From positions 310,001-374,000 of the forward strand of contig NZ_LT840186.1 in assembly GCF_900177485.1 (NCBI RefSeq): 64,000 nt of DNA. The letters run 5' to 3'. The position numbers and the translations under genes were made by a program. Within the stretch, counting starts at the first letter, position 1, and each line of letters starts with the position of its first letter. Shown piece after piece: positions 27,401-37,567 of this stretch. Source of the DNA: Candidatus Pelagibacter sp. HIMB1321. GTDB lineage: Bacteria > Pseudomonadota > Alphaproteobacteria > Pelagibacterales > Pelagibacteraceae. Under the pieces are notes generated by a model. It had not been told where the DNA came from. It was given only the letters and a program-made list of their open reading frames with translations, and searched no databases.

Positions 27401-29938
27401 TTATTGATTTCTAATTAAAGGATATACTTTAGGGCTTAAATACTTCAAATTTGTAAGCATTATCAGAATTAAAGTTACTAAACCAATTCCCAAACTTAAA
27501 CTTAGGAGTACTTGTAGATCAAATTGCCAAACAAGTTCAAATATATTTTCTATTACATAATAAGAGCCAATCACTGCAAACAGTACTGCAATTAAGATCA
27601 CTGAGAAAAATATTAATATAAATTCAATAATTGATGAAAATACAATTTCTTTCTTTGAAAACCCTAAAATCTTAAATACTAAGTTTTGAAATTCTTTAAC
27701 TTTACCTTGAACCATAATCGCACTCGAAATCACAATTAAACCAATGATAATTGTTACTGCTGATATTAAAATTACTGCAATAAAAACTTTATTTAATATA
27801 TCGGTTACTTTATTTAAATAATCTGAAATTTTAATAATCGATAAACTAGGCAAATCATTTAACAATTTTGTTTCTTTAAATTTTTGAAGATCATTAAATT
27901 TTGCTGTTGCAAGATATTCGTGAGGAATAGTATTTGCAAAATCAGGATTAAATAACATTGCAAAATTTATTGAAAGATCTCTGTAATCTACTTCTCTTAA
28001 ACTGGTAATCTCACCATCTATTTCTCGCCCGTATATATTAAGAGTAAAAATATCACCAAGTTTTACATTAAAATCTTTCGCAGCTTTTGCATCTAGTGAA
28101 ATTTGTAATTTCTCTGGATTTGATAAGTCCCACCACTTACCCGCAACTATTGGATTATCACTAGGCACTTCATCGGCCCATGAAGATCTTCGATCATTTC
28201 CAATAACCCAATAACTATCATTGTCTGGAGTAATATAAGTTCTTGGATCTATTCCATTAATTTTTACAATTCCAGATGAAACAATAGGGACAATTTCTAA
28301 ATTTACTTTTTCATCCATTGATTTAATGCTTTGTTCAAAGATTTTCCCATCGGTGTTTTGAATGCCAATAAAAAAATAATCTGGTGCGATGTTAGGAATA
28401 GTTTTTGCTATCTCTCTTTTAAAATTTGTTCCAACCATTGCCAAAGTTAATAATAAGGTCACTCCAAGACCAAGAGACATTATTGTTATAGGTGTAATGC
28501 TTTTTGTTTGAGTGATATTCTTAACTGAAACTTTTAATGAAATATTAGATCTTTTTTTTAAACCTTTAAGAAAAAAAACTACAATTTTAGATAAAAGAAA
28601 AAATACTATTAAGCATATAAAAAAAGCAACAAAGTACATCAAACTATAAATTGGTCTTGATGAACCAAAAACAAATAAAAATATTAGAGCAGATAAAAAT
28701 AATAAACTAACAATCACTGATTTTTTTGAATAATAAAATTGTAAATTTTGAAAAACATTCCTAAATAAATTAGAAGCTTTCACTTGATCAATTGCGTTAA
28801 TGGTTGGAATTGAAAATATAATTAGAACAATTAAGCCGACTAAAAATATTTTTATAAAGTTGAATACAGAAAATAATGGTTTGATATTTAACCCAAGTCC
28901 TTTTGATAAATAGGTATCTGCTATAGGCACCAATAAAAAGCTTAATCCATATGCAGCAATACTTATAAAAGTAAGTAAAATTAATAGCTGAAAGTAATAG
29001 ATTGTCTTTATATTAAGTGAAAAAAAACCAAGAGCTTTTTTAACTGCTATCGACATGTTGCTTTGATTTAGAAATGATAAAAGAGTGTTAGCGATCCCAA
29101 TTCCTGCAATCAGCATTGCGCTAATTGAAACTAATGATAAAAATTGGGAAAAATTTTCAATTACTCGCCTCAAACCACTTGCAGAATTTTCTGGATAACG
29201 AAGTTGTACCTTTTGGTCATTAACGAATATTTCCTGAATTTTTTTTCTAGTGTTGTTAATATTAGCTTTATCTTCAAATTTAACCTTGTATTCATGGTTT
29301 AAGAAACTGCCCATTGTATTTAATTTTAAAATTTCCAATGTGTCTTTGCCAGCTAAAGCAAAATCACCAAATGCAACAAAGCCACTTACATCAGGAACTG
29401 ATTTTATAACACCCACTACTTTAAATAATTGATCTTGAACTTTAATTTGTTCATCAATTTTAAGATTTAATGTTTTGAAAATATTTTCATTAACAAGAAT
29501 TGTATTTTTTTCATTGTGAATTCTGTTTAATGATCCCACTGGTTCATGAACAACTTCACCATATAAAGGATATTGTTTATCAACGGTTTTAATTCTGGTA
29601 AATAATGATTGATTATCCTGATCTAGATTTGTTGAGATCATAGTACTAAACTCGATCATTTGTGAGATTGTTGTAAATTCTTTTACTTTATTAACTAATT
29701 CTAAATTACCTTTATCTCTATTGTAATCAATCTCAAGATCTCCACCTAATAATGCTCTAGCATTATCGTTAAGTTCTTTTTTTAAACTCTCTTCTATCGT
29801 TAAAATTGCACTTAATATAAAGAGGCTAATAAAAAGAGTTAAAATGATACTAAAAATCTTTTTATAATTTCTAACAAGATCCCTAAAAGCATATTTAATA
29901 ATAAGCCCAAGATCTGAAATACTATTTAATTTTTCCAT
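27401..29938 (-). CDS. ybbP: ABC transporter permease (YbbP/FtsX-like)
   Basis: 845 residues from the ATG at 29938, which overlaps the ATPase stop by 17 bases; an upstream ATG at 29986 is less likely. An N-terminal helix is followed by a large periplasmic domain, and there are two blocks of FtsX-type helices (around 270-430 and 730-840). With the ATPase it forms a YbbA-YbbP system, typically an envelope or lipoprotein-related ABC complex rather than a nutrient importer. Confidence 0.85.
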   Translation of the reverse strand: MEKLNSISDLGLIIKYAFRDLVRNYKKIFSIILTLFISLFILSAILTIEESLKKELNDNARALLGGDLEIDYNRDKGNLELVNKVKEFTTISQMIEFSTMISTNLDQDNQSLFTRIKTVDKQYPLYGEVVHEPVGSLNRIHNEKNTILVNENIFKTLNLKIDEQIKVQDQLFKVVGVIKSVPDVSGFVAFGDFALAGKDTLEILKLNTMGSFLNHEYKVKFEDKANINNTRKKIQEIFVNDQKVQLRYPENSASGLRRVIENFSQFLSLVSISAMLIAGIGIANTLLSFLNQSNMSIAVKKALGFFSLNIKTIYYFQLLILLTFISIAAYGLSFLLVPIADTYLSKGLGLNIKPLFSVFNFIKIFLVGLIVLIIFSIPTINAIDQVKASNLFRNVFQNLQFYYSKKSVIVSLLFLSALIFLFVFGSSRPIYSLMYFVAFFICLIVFFLLSKIVVFFLKGLKKRSNISLKVSVKNITQTKSITPITIMSLGLGVTLLLTLAMVGTNFKREIAKTIPNIAPDYFFIGIQNTDGKIFEQSIKSMDEKVNLEIVPIVSSGIVKINGIDPRTYITPDNDSYWVIGNDRRSSWADEVPSDNPIVAGKWWDLSNPEKLQISLDAKAAKDFNVKLGDIFTLNIYGREIDGEITSLREVDYRDLSINFAMLFNPDFANTIPHEYLATAKFNDLQKFKETKLLNDLPSLSIIKISDYLNKVTDILNKVFIAVILISAVTIIIGLIVISSAIMVQGKVKEFQNLVFKILGFSKKEIVFSSIIEFILIFFSVILIAVLFAVIGSYYVIENIFELVWQFDLQVLLSLSLGIGLVTLILIMLTNLKYLSPKVYPLIRNQ

Positions 29939-30587
29939 CTTTGATTTTAATTTTTCTTTTTGCTTTATCAGCAAGCTTTGGATCATGGGTTACCATTATT
30001 AATGAGGACCCTTCATCTTTTACATATTTAAATAAAATATCTGAAATCATTAATGAGTTTTCAGTATCTAAATTTCCAGTAGGTTCATCAGCTAAAATTA
30101 ATTCAGGCTTCATTGCAATGGCTCGTGCAATAGCTACTCTTTGTTGTTCACCTCCAGAAAGTTGACTTGGTAAATTATTAAATCTATTTTTAAGACCAAA
30201 TCGATCTAATAATTCTTTAGCTTGTTTTTCTGGATTTTTAAGTTTGTTCAATTCTAATGTAAGAGCTACATTTTCAACTGCTGTATAATTTGGAATTAAA
30301 TAAAAGGATTGAAAGACAATCCCAATATGTTTTCTTCTTATTTCCGAAACTTCATCTTCTGATAAATTGGTAATTTCTTGATCTTGAAAAAAGATTTTAC
30401 CTGATGTGGCTTTTTCAAGACCACCAATTAACATAATCAAACTCGTCTTACCCGAACCACTTTCCCCAACAATTGAAATTGTGTCCTTTTTTTTAGTTGT
30501 TAAATCTATATCCTTTAAAACTTTTATAGTCTCTTTGTCAGTTTGATATTTGAGATTTACTTTTTTTAATTTAAGAAGAGTGCTCAT
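29922..30587 (-). CDS. ybbA: ABC transporter ATP-binding protein (YbbA-like)
   Basis: 221 residues from the ATG at 30587. Walker A GESGSGKTS, signature LSGGEQQR and Walker B LILADEPTGNLD are all intact. The LolD/YbbA-type layout and the tesA neighbour match the E. coli ybbA-tesA divergent arrangement. An upstream in-frame start at 30635 would extend into tesA and is unlikely. The start codon shares bases with the tesA start (CATG). Confidence 0.88.
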   Translation of the reverse strand: MSTLLKLKKVNLKYQTDKETIKVLKDIDLTTKKKDTISIVGESGSGKTSLIMLIGGLEKATSGKIFFQDQEITNLSEDEVSEIRRKHIGIVFQSFYLIPNYTAVENVALTLELNKLKNPEKQAKELLDRFGLKNRFNNLPSQLSGGEQQRVAIARAIAMKPELILADEPTGNLDTENSLMISDILFKYVKDEGSSLIMVTHDPKLADKAKRKIKIKDGKIK

Positions 30588-31188
30588 GAATAAAGTTTTA
30601 TTTATTAAAGTAATTGCAATTTGTCTACTGAGCATAAAAGCATTTGCAATTGAAAAAATAGTTTTATTTGGTGACAGCTTAATGGCTGGTTATGGTCTTC
30701 CTAATGAGCATCATTTATCAGTTGTTTTAGAGCAAAGATTAAAAGATCAAGGTAAAAATATTAAAGTAATTAATGGTAGTGTTTCAGGAAGCACTTCATC
30801 TGGTGGATTAAATAGAGCAGAATGGTCTTTATCTGAAAAAGATATTGATTTAATGATCTTAGGTCTTGGAGCAAATGATATGTTAAGAGGCATTCCTCCA
30901 AGTGAAACAGAGCAAAATTTAGAAAAGATAATTAAAATTGCTCAGTCTAAAAATATTAAAATTATTTTAGCTGGAATGTTGGCTCCAACTTCACATGGCA
31001 TCGAATATAAAAAAAAATTTGATATGATTTATCAAAATCTGTCAAAAAAATATAATCTTCCTTTAATTCCTTTTTTACTTGAAGGTGTAGCTTTAAATCC
31101 TGATTTAAATCAAAGTGATGGTATGCACCCAAATAAAGAAGGTACAATTATTATCAGTAAAACTTTAGAAAAATATATCAAAGGATAA
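30586..31188 (+). CDS. tesA: GDSL esterase / acyl-CoA thioesterase I TesA
   Basis: 200 residues from the ATG at 30586. A signal peptide (about 1-21) precedes the GDSL block (FGDSLMAGYG), and GANDM and DGMHPN supply the remaining SGNH catalytic residues. It is a periplasmic lysophospholipase/thioesterase. It is divergent from ybbA with overlapping start codons and lies four bases before the ion channel gene. Confidence 0.9.
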   Translation: MNKVLFIKVIAICLLSIKAFAIEKIVLFGDSLMAGYGLPNEHHLSVVLEQRLKDQGKNIKVINGSVSGSTSSGGLNRAEWSLSEKDIDLMILGLGANDMLRGIPPSETEQNLEKIIKIAQSKNIKIILAGMLAPTSHGIEYKKKFDMIYQNLSKKYNLPLIPFLLEGVALNPDLNQSDGMHPNKEGTIIISKTLEKYIKG

Positions 31189-31192
31189 ATCC

Positions 31193-31882
31193 ATGAATAA
31201 ATTTTTATATAATCTAAAAGAAAGTAGAGTTTTTCAATTTATCGTTATTACTATCATCATTCTTAATGCAATTACTATTGGAATAAATACTTACGATCTA
31301 AGCGAATTTACAAAACAAGCTATAAATATTTTAGATTATTCAATTACAATTTTTTTTGTGATTGAAATTATCATTCGATTTGTTGGAGAACCAAAAAAGA
31401 TAAATTTTTTTAAAAGTGGATGGAATATATTTGATACAACAATTGTATTAATATCTTTAATACCAATCCCTAATAATTCTAGTTATTTACTTTTAAGGCT
31501 TTTAAGAGTTTTTAGAGTTTTAAGGATTATATCTGTTGTTCCAGAGTTAAAAAAAATTATTGAAGCATTATTAGACTCTGTAAAGCGGGTATTTTATGTA
31601 GGACTTCTGTTATTCATCATACTTTATATATATGCAACTATAGGCTCTATATTATTTAGTGCCGACATACCTGAAAGATGGAATGATGTTGGTGTTTCTA
31701 TGATTACCTTATTTCAAGTTCTAACATTATCAAGTTGGGAACAAGTGATGTTGCCATTACAAGAAATCTATTGGTGGGCTTGGATTTACTTTTTTAGTTT
31801 TATTATTATTTGTGGAATTACAATGTTAAATTTATTGATTGCCATTCTAGTTGACGTGGTGATTAATCAGAAGAGATTATAA
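31193..31882 (+). CDS. Voltage-gated ion channel (bacterial Nav-like, altered filter)
   Basis: 229 residues, six helices. The S4 segment carries arginines every third residue (Arg102, 105, 108, 111). The pore loop reads TLSSWEQ (178-184) where NavAb has TLESWSM, so the filter glutamate is displaced by three positions. The C-terminal coiled-coil common in NaChBac-type channels is missing. Its ion selectivity therefore cannot be assumed. It follows tesA by four bases. Confidence 0.82.
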   Translation: MNKFLYNLKESRVFQFIVITIIILNAITIGINTYDLSEFTKQAINILDYSITIFFVIEIIIRFVGEPKKINFFKSGWNIFDTTIVLISLIPIPNNSSYLLLRLLRVFRVLRIISVVPELKKIIEALLDSVKRVFYVGLLLFIILYIYATIGSILFSADIPERWNDVGVSMITLFQVLTLSSWEQVMLPLQEIYWWAWIYFFSFIIICGITMLNLLIAILVDVVINQKRL

Positions 31883-31887
31883 GTTTA

Positions 31888-32424
31888 ATGTTCAATAAAA
31901 TTAGATATTCTTTAATTTTAATTATATTTGTCTTTTTTTCTTATTCATTTACGGCGATGTATTCCTTTCACCAACTTCACAAGGGAATATATTTTAATGA
32001 TAAACAATTGATTGAAAATTACGTCGATTGGCAAAGTGTTAGAGGCAATGTCAAAAATTATATAAATATAGAAATTTTAAAAAAGACACAATCTGAAGAA
32101 ATTTTCAAACAATTAGGTGACGTTGGAATTTTACTTTCTGGATTTGCTGGAAAGTTCGTTGAAATTGCAATTGATACTTATCTTAACTCCGATGGAATTA
32201 GTTTATTGTTAGAAAAGAGCAAAAAAAAAGATGAAATTCCAAAACCATCAATAATCACATTCCTTGGTAGTTTTACTATTATGGATAATAACGGTCTAAA
32301 CTCATTCTATATCAATTATGAAAATGAGGGAAAAAAATACCCAATATATTTTTCAAGAGATGGTTTTAAATGGAAAATTACAAATATTGAATTTCCAAAA
32401 GATTTATTTGAGAAAATAAAATAA
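31888..32424 (+). CDS. DUF2939-like membrane-anchored protein
   Basis: 178 residues with one N-terminal hydrophobic helix (about 7-25) and a soluble domain. The LIENYVDWQSVRGNVKNYI segment resembles the DUF2939 core. It starts five bases after the channel stop, so the two are likely co-expressed. No function is known. Confidence 0.6.
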   Translation: MFNKIRYSLILIIFVFFSYSFTAMYSFHQLHKGIYFNDKQLIENYVDWQSVRGNVKNYINIEILKKTQSEEIFKQLGDVGILLSGFAGKFVEIAIDTYLNSDGISLLLEKSKKKDEIPKPSIITFLGSFTIMDNNGLNSFYINYENEGKKYPIYFSRDGFKWKITNIEFPKDLFEKIK

Positions 32425-32425
32425 A

Positions 32426-33430
32426 TTATTCTAACCAATTAGGTGTTGGAAGATTTTTAGATATTAAAAATTCTTTATTAAACATCTTAGATGAGTATTT
32501 ATCGCTTTTGTCACACAAAATAGTAACTATTGTTTTGCCAGGTCCTAATTCTTTACCCATTCTAATTGCTCCAGCAATGTTAATCCCACAACTTGTACCT
32601 AAACTTAAACCTTCATTTTGAATTAAATCATATAAGATAGGCAATGCTTCATTATCATCAATAGAGTACGCATCATCTATTTTTGCATTTTCAAAATTTT
32701 TTGTAACTCTACTTGATCCAATTCCCTCCGTAATCGAACCACCTTCCGATTTTAATTCGCCAGTCTTAATGTAATTGTAAAGAGCAGAACCTTTTGGGTC
32801 AGATAAATATATTTTTATATCTTTATTCTTTTCTTTAAGTGCATTACTAACTCCAGAAATTGTCCCTCCAGTTCCTGAAGAACAAACAAATCCATCTACC
32901 TTACCTTCAGTTTGTTCCCAAATTTCTCTTCCAGTTCCTTCGTAATGACCTCTAGCATTTGCAGTATTATCAAATTGATTAGCCCAGATAACTCCATTGT
33001 TATTAGTTGGTCTTAATTCATCAGCCAGTCTTGCAGCAACTTTTACAAAATTATTTTCATCTTTGTAGGGTTTTGCAGGCACTAATCTTAACTCTGCACC
33101 TAAATTTCTTAGTATATCTTTTTTTTCTTGAGTTTGATTATCGTTCATTACAATAATAGTTTTATATCCTAGTGAATTTCCAAGAAGCCCTAAGCCAATT
33201 CCAGTATTACCTGCGGTACCTTCAACAACTGTTCCACCTTTAGAAATAAGTTTTTTTTCTTGAGCATCTTTTAACAAAGCCAATGCTGCTCTATCTTTTA
33301 CAGATCCACCTGGATTTAAAAATTCAGCTTTTCCATAAATATTACAGCCAGTAATTTCTGAGGCTGCTTTTAACTTGATAAGAGGAGTGTTGCCAATTCC
33401 TGAAATAAAATCGTTTTGAATGTTACTCAT
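32426..33430 (-). CDS. cysK: Cysteine synthase CysK (O-acetylserine sulfhydrylase)
   Basis: 334 residues from the ATG at 33430 (an upstream start at 33481 would lie inside cysE). The PLP lysine is in GGSVKDRA near residues 40-47, with TAGNTGIG and GTGGT also conserved. It makes cysteine from O-acetylserine and sulfide. Its start overlaps the cysE stop by eight bases, so enzyme and substrate supply are coupled. Confidence 0.9.
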   Translation of the reverse strand: MSNIQNDFISGIGNTPLIKLKAASEITGCNIYGKAEFLNPGGSVKDRAALALLKDAQEKKLISKGGTVVEGTAGNTGIGLGLLGNSLGYKTIIVMNDNQTQEKKDILRNLGAELRLVPAKPYKDENNFVKVAARLADELRPTNNNGVIWANQFDNTANARGHYEGTGREIWEQTEGKVDGFVCSSGTGGTISGVSNALKEKNKDIKIYLSDPKGSALYNYIKTGELKSEGGSITEGIGSSRVTKNFENAKIDDAYSIDDNEALPILYDLIQNEGLSLGTSCGINIAGAIRMGKELGPGKTIVTILCDKSDKYSSKMFNKEFLISKNLPTPNWLE

Positions 33431-34043
33431 TATTTTTTTTAGTATCACTATCTGGAGTGATACCATACGGTTTAAATTCACTATCTGCTAATCCAACGTT
33501 CTTAGCAGGTATTCCAACCATTACAGCTTTTTCAGGAACATCTTTAGTGATTACTGCGTTTGCGCCAATTTTTGCACATCTACCAACTGTAACTGGACCA
33601 AGTACTTGCGCACCTGAACCAATTACCACTTCATCTTGTATTGTTGGATGTCTTTTAACATTTCTTTGATTGTTGGAATTAATACTTGGTGCAATACCTC
33701 CTAATGTTACCATATGATAAATAGTTACATTATCTCCAATGTCAGATGTTTCACCAATCACAACTCCCATACCATGATCGATAAATAAATTTTTTCCAAT
33801 ATTTGCATTTGGATGAATTTCTATTCCAGTTAGAAATCTTGAAAATTGTGAGATGATTCTTGCAATCAAATTAAATTTTGCTTTAGCAAAAAAATTTGCA
33901 ATTCTATGAAAAAATACAGCTTTAACACCTGGATAGGTTAAAATTAAACTTAATTTTGATTTTGCAGCAGGATCTCTATCAATTATGGATTGTAAAAAAT
34001 CATTCATGAGCTTTTTGACAGGTTGATATAAAATTACTGACAT
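33423..34043 (-). CDS. cysE: Serine acetyltransferase CysE
   Basis: 206 residues with a left-handed parallel beta-helix made of hexapeptide repeats (from [12 protein letters not shown] through [12 protein letters not shown]). It makes O-acetylserine from serine and acetyl-CoA. It is the first gene of a cysE-cysK pair. It is short relative to E. coli CysE, lacking much of the N-terminal helical domain, as in many alphaproteobacteria. Confidence 0.9.
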   Translation of the reverse strand: MSVILYQPVKKLMNDFLQSIIDRDPAAKSKLSLILTYPGVKAVFFHRIANFFAKAKFNLIARIISQFSRFLTGIEIHPNANIGKNLFIDHGMGVVIGETSDIGDNVTIYHMVTLGGIAPSINSNNQRNVKRHPTIQDEVVIGSGAQVLGPVTVGRCAKIGANAVITKDVPEKAVMVGIPAKNVGLADSEFKPYGITPDSDTKKNNE

Positions 34044-34079
34044 ATATAGTTATTAAATAATTTTATTAAAGAACTAAAT

Positions 34080-34490
34080 ATGTACAAAAATACTAATTGT
34101 TTTCATTTAGCAATACCTTGTGGTGATTTAGAAAAAGCAAAGAAATTTTATAGCGAAACATTAGGCTGTAGATTGGATAATGCTGCTCAAGAATGGGTAG
34201 ATGTAGATTTTTGGGGAAACGAGTTAACACTTCATGCAAGTGAACAAAAATTAAAAAATGAAAGACACGATGTTGACATGGGTAATGTGTCTGTCCCACA
34301 TTTTGGTGTGCATTTATCTAGAAAAGATTTTGATACTCTTAAACAAAGACTAAAAAATAATGGTACTAAATATTATGATGAGCCATATTTAAGATTTAAA
34401 GGCACAAAGTATGAGCAAGAAACTTTTTTTGTAAAAGATCCAAATGAAAATATTTTAGAGATTAAAACTCTAACTGCTAACTCAGATTAA
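34080..34490 (+). CDS. VOC-family (glyoxalase/dioxygenase-like) protein
   Basis: 136 residues with the paired beta-alpha-beta VOC fold. Metal-ligand candidates are His9 (FHLAIP), His77 (PHFGVHL region) and a late Glu in NILEIK. Divergent from cysE with a 36-bp gap. Small VOC proteins are dioxygenases, isomerases or resistance proteins; the substrate is unknown. Confidence 0.75.
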   Translation: MYKNTNCFHLAIPCGDLEKAKKFYSETLGCRLDNAAQEWVDVDFWGNELTLHASEQKLKNERHDVDMGNVSVPHFGVHLSRKDFDTLKQRLKNNGTKYYDEPYLRFKGTKYEQETFFVKDPNENILEIKTLTANSD

Positions 34491-34534
34491 TTTTAAGATT
34501 AAATAATCTTTAAATTTGTATATAAAAATTCTTA

Positions 34535-35143
34535 ATGGAATATTTACTATTAGGGTTTTTAACTAGTTTAAGTTTAATATTAGCAATTGGTGCGCAGAAT
34601 ATTTTTGTCATAGAACAAGGTCTTAAAAAACAATATATTTTTACAGTTTGTTTAATATGTTCAGTTTCTGATGGGTTACTAATATTTTTAGGTTTATTTC
34701 TTTTTCATTATTTTAATCAATATTTTAATTCCACTGTTGAATTAATATTTAATATTTTATTGTTAATATTTCTTATCCATTTCATCTATTCAAAGATTAA
34801 ATCAAGAAATAACAAAACGGATTTTAATCAATCAATTGAAGAGATATCTTTTAAAAGTATTGTCTTGAAAACATTAGGTTTTACTTATCTAAATCCTCAC
34901 GTCTATTCAGATACAGTTTTTTTCTTGGGTAATTTTTCAAAAAATTTTTTAATTCTTGAAAAAATTAAATTTGGAGTAGGGGCCTCTTTAGCCTCTTTTT
35001 TATTTTTTTTCTTAATTGGTTATATGGCAAAATATTTTTCAAAATATGCTCATAACGAAAGAATATGGAGATACATCAATTATTCTATAATAATCTTTAT
35101 GAGTATTTTGGTACTAATAGTAATTAAAGGGATTATTCTTTAA
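34535..35143 (+). CDS. LysE-family amino acid exporter
   Basis: 202 residues with about six hydrophobic helices. The N-terminal AIGAQNIFVIEQGLKK segment and the later LGFTYLNPHVYSDT segment are characteristic of LysE/ArgO exporters. It probably exports basic amino acids. It is convergent with hpsN, sharing four bases. Confidence 0.88.
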   Translation: MEYLLLGFLTSLSLILAIGAQNIFVIEQGLKKQYIFTVCLICSVSDGLLIFLGLFLFHYFNQYFNSTVELIFNILLLIFLIHFIYSKIKSRNNKTDFNQSIEEISFKSIVLKTLGFTYLNPHVYSDTVFFLGNFSKNFLILEKIKFGVGASLASFLFFFLIGYMAKYFSKYAHNERIWRYINYSIIIFMSILVLIVIKGIIL

Positions 35144-36426
35144 TTTGAATAACCATATTTCTTTAATCTGACATCACCAGTTCTAGCATGCGCTTCCATA
35201 CCTTCATATCTAGATATTCTAGCAGCTGCAGCTCCAACAAGCTCAGTAGATTCTTTAGTCATTCTTTGGAAACTTAATGTTTTAATAAATTTTCCTACAA
35301 ATAATCCACCTGTATATCTACCAGCACCTTTAGTTGGTAAGATATGATTAGTTCCAGAACACTTGTCTCCATAAGCAACAGTTGTTTCTTCACCAACAAA
35401 AAGAGAACCATAATTTGTCAATCTTTCATGGAACCATTTTAAATTTTCAGTTTGAACTTCTAAATGTTCAGGAGCATACTCATCACTGACTTTAACCATT
35501 TCTTCATCAGTATCGCAAAGTATCACCTCGCCATAATCTCTCCACGCAGCATCTGCATTTGTTCTTGGAACCTCAGGAAGTTCTGCAATTAATTCCGGAA
35601 CTCTTTTCATTACTTTTTCAGCTAGCTCTTTACTGGTTGTATATAACCAGCAAGGTGAATTGTAGCCATGCTCCGCTTGACCTACTAAATCTACTGCCAC
35701 TATTTCAGGATCTGCTTTAGCATCTGCAATAATTCCAATTTCTGTTGGACCAGCAAATAAATCAATTCCAACTTTTCCAAATAAAATTCTTTTAGCCTCA
35801 GCAACAAATTGATTGCCTGGACCTACAATTATGTCTGCAGGTGGATTATTAAATAAACCATTAGTCATAGATGCTATTGCAGGAACTCCACCTAGGTTAA
35901 GAATTACATCTGCTCCACATAAATCAGCAGTATAAACAATTGTTGGATGTGCGCCGACACCTTCTTTTGGTGGGCTGCATGCAATTATATTTTTAACCCC
36001 TGCAACCTTAGCTGTTGTTACACTCATAACAGCTGATGCTATGTGAGCGTATCTTCCACCAGGGATATAACATCCAGCGGTATTTACTGGCACAAGCTTT
36101 TGTCCAGCATATAAACCATCTGATAATTCTACTTCAAAATCTTGTCCATAATTTTTTAATTGTGCTTCAGCAAATTTTCTAACTCTATCATATGAAAATT
36201 GAATATCATCTTTAGTTTTTTGATCTAAAGTTTTTTTTATTTCCTCAATTCTTTCTTTTGAAACAACTATTTCACCATCATATTTATCAAACTTTTTTGT
36301 TAAATCGATACAACCTTGTTCTTTTGAAGTTTCTAAATCTTTTAACAAATCCTGTACAATTCCAGTCGTTTTAGTGTCATCTGTTGAAGATGTCTTTGGT
36401 GATTTCTTTAAATATGTAATAGCCAT
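35140..36426 (-). CDS. hpsN: Sulfopropanediol 3-dehydrogenase HpsN (histidinol dehydrogenase family)
   Basis: 428 residues. It oxidises DHPS (2,3-dihydroxypropane-1-sulfonate) to sulfolactate with two NAD+. Zinc ligands and catalytic pair of the HisD fold are present (GQAEHG near 258, YAPEHLEV, GTNHILPT). The GYNSPCW segment after the zinc site and the EGMEAHARTGDVR C-terminus fit HpsN rather than histidine-biosynthetic HisD. It lies with pta, a comC-like gene and tauCBA, and suyAB (next step) is 22 kb away. Distinguishing HpsN from HisD rests on remembered sequences plus this context. Confidence 0.88.
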   Translation of the reverse strand: MAITYLKKSPKTSSTDDTKTTGIVQDLLKDLETSKEQGCIDLTKKFDKYDGEIVVSKERIEEIKKTLDQKTKDDIQFSYDRVRKFAEAQLKNYGQDFEVELSDGLYAGQKLVPVNTAGCYIPGGRYAHIASAVMSVTTAKVAGVKNIIACSPPKEGVGAHPTIVYTADLCGADVILNLGGVPAIASMTNGLFNNPPADIIVGPGNQFVAEAKRILFGKVGIDLFAGPTEIGIIADAKADPEIVAVDLVGQAEHGYNSPCWLYTTSKELAEKVMKRVPELIAELPEVPRTNADAAWRDYGEVILCDTDEEMVKVSDEYAPEHLEVQTENLKWFHERLTNYGSLFVGEETTVAYGDKCSGTNHILPTKGAGRYTGGLFVGKFIKTLSFQRMTKESTELVGAAAARISRYEGMEAHARTGDVRLKKYGYSN

Positions 36427-36589
36427 TATAATGTTCCTCTTAATAATTTTGAAAAGCCTTAATAGATTAAAAAAAAGTATATTTCAATGTGTAATTAAAA
36501 ATACACCCTATAAAAAAAGTTTACACTCACTACACACAAAATAGTTACCAGCAAATATAGGCTAATATAATCAATAGGTCTCATTAAAA

Positions 36590-37501
36590 TTAATCTAAAG
36601 CAACAACTGCCGCTGCAATAGATGCAAGTCTTGCTTGAGCTTCATCCGATCGACTTGTAATAACCACTGGAACTTTACCACCAACCACAACTCCAGCAGC
36701 ACAAGCACCACAGAAATAAATCATCATTTTTACTAAGCTATTTCCTGTTTCGACACTTGGAACGAGTAAAACATCTGCAATACCCGCAACTTCATTTTTA
36801 ATTCCTTTTATTGCAGCTGATTTTTTTGAAACACAGTTATCAAATGCTAAAGGGCCAAAAACATTAGCATCTAAATTTTCTTCCTTTGCAAGTTTAGTAA
36901 TCTCTGCTGCATCTTTTGAGCTTGGCACACTTTCCAATACCTCTTCCGTAGCAGATAATAAGGCAATTTTTGGTCTTTCAATTTCAATTCGTTTTGAAAA
37001 ATTAATTACGTTTTTTAAAATATGCATTTTGGTTTTTACATTTGGTAAAACATTAAGTGCACCATCCGTGATAATTAAGGGTTTGTCATTTTTACCAACT
37101 GTCATATGCCAAATATGACTTAATCTAGTTTTACCTAATAAATCATATTCTCTTTTAAGAACTTCTTTCATCAATATGTCAGTATGAATATGTCCTTTAA
37201 CTATAATTTTAACTTTTCCCTCCGATGCTAATTTTGCAGCAATTGCAGCTGTATTATTTTCAACAGGCTCATGAATAATTTCAAAATTAGAAATATCCCA
37301 TTTTAAATCTTGAGCACACTTATTAATTTCGTTCCTATCTCCAATAAATATTGGTTCTATTAAATTTTCATTAACTGCATCTTGAACAGAAAGCATTGGT
37401 AATGGCTTTCCAGCATTAACCACAGCAACTTTTACTCCTTTTTTTTTATGAGCAAAATATAACAAGTTATTAGGACAAACTATTTCTTTGTTTGAAAGCA
37501 T
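36590..37501 (-). CDS. pta: Phosphate acetyltransferase (Pta/Ptb family)
   Basis: 303 residues, single catalytic domain of the phosphate acetyl/butyryltransferase family (VLLVPSVETGNSLVKMM and GGKVPVVITSRSDEAQARL are typical). In this setting it would convert acetyl phosphate, the Xsc product, to acetyl-CoA. It is downstream of the comC-like gene with a 66-bp gap, and hpsN follows after 163 bp. The spacing suggests that each may have its own promoter. Confidence 0.88.
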   Translation of the reverse strand: MLSNKEIVCPNNLLYFAHKKKGVKVAVVNAGKPLPMLSVQDAVNENLIEPIFIGDRNEINKCAQDLKWDISNFEIIHEPVENNTAAIAAKLASEGKVKIIVKGHIHTDILMKEVLKREYDLLGKTRLSHIWHMTVGKNDKPLIITDGALNVLPNVKTKMHILKNVINFSKRIEIERPKIALLSATEEVLESVPSSKDAAEITKLAKEENLDANVFGPLAFDNCVSKKSAAIKGIKNEVAGIADVLLVPSVETGNSLVKMMIYFCGACAAGVVVGGKVPVVITSRSDEAQARLASIAAAVVALD

Positions 37502-37567
37502 TTCGTATAAATATAATTTTCTAATAAAAGAACAATAAATTAAATCAATAATATGGTTTTAATTTGT

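Noticed and set aside
35140-36426. Histidine-biosynthetic HisD
   Set aside because: No his genes are nearby, the neighbours are sulfonate genes, and the GYNSPCW and EGMEAHAR segments fit HpsN.
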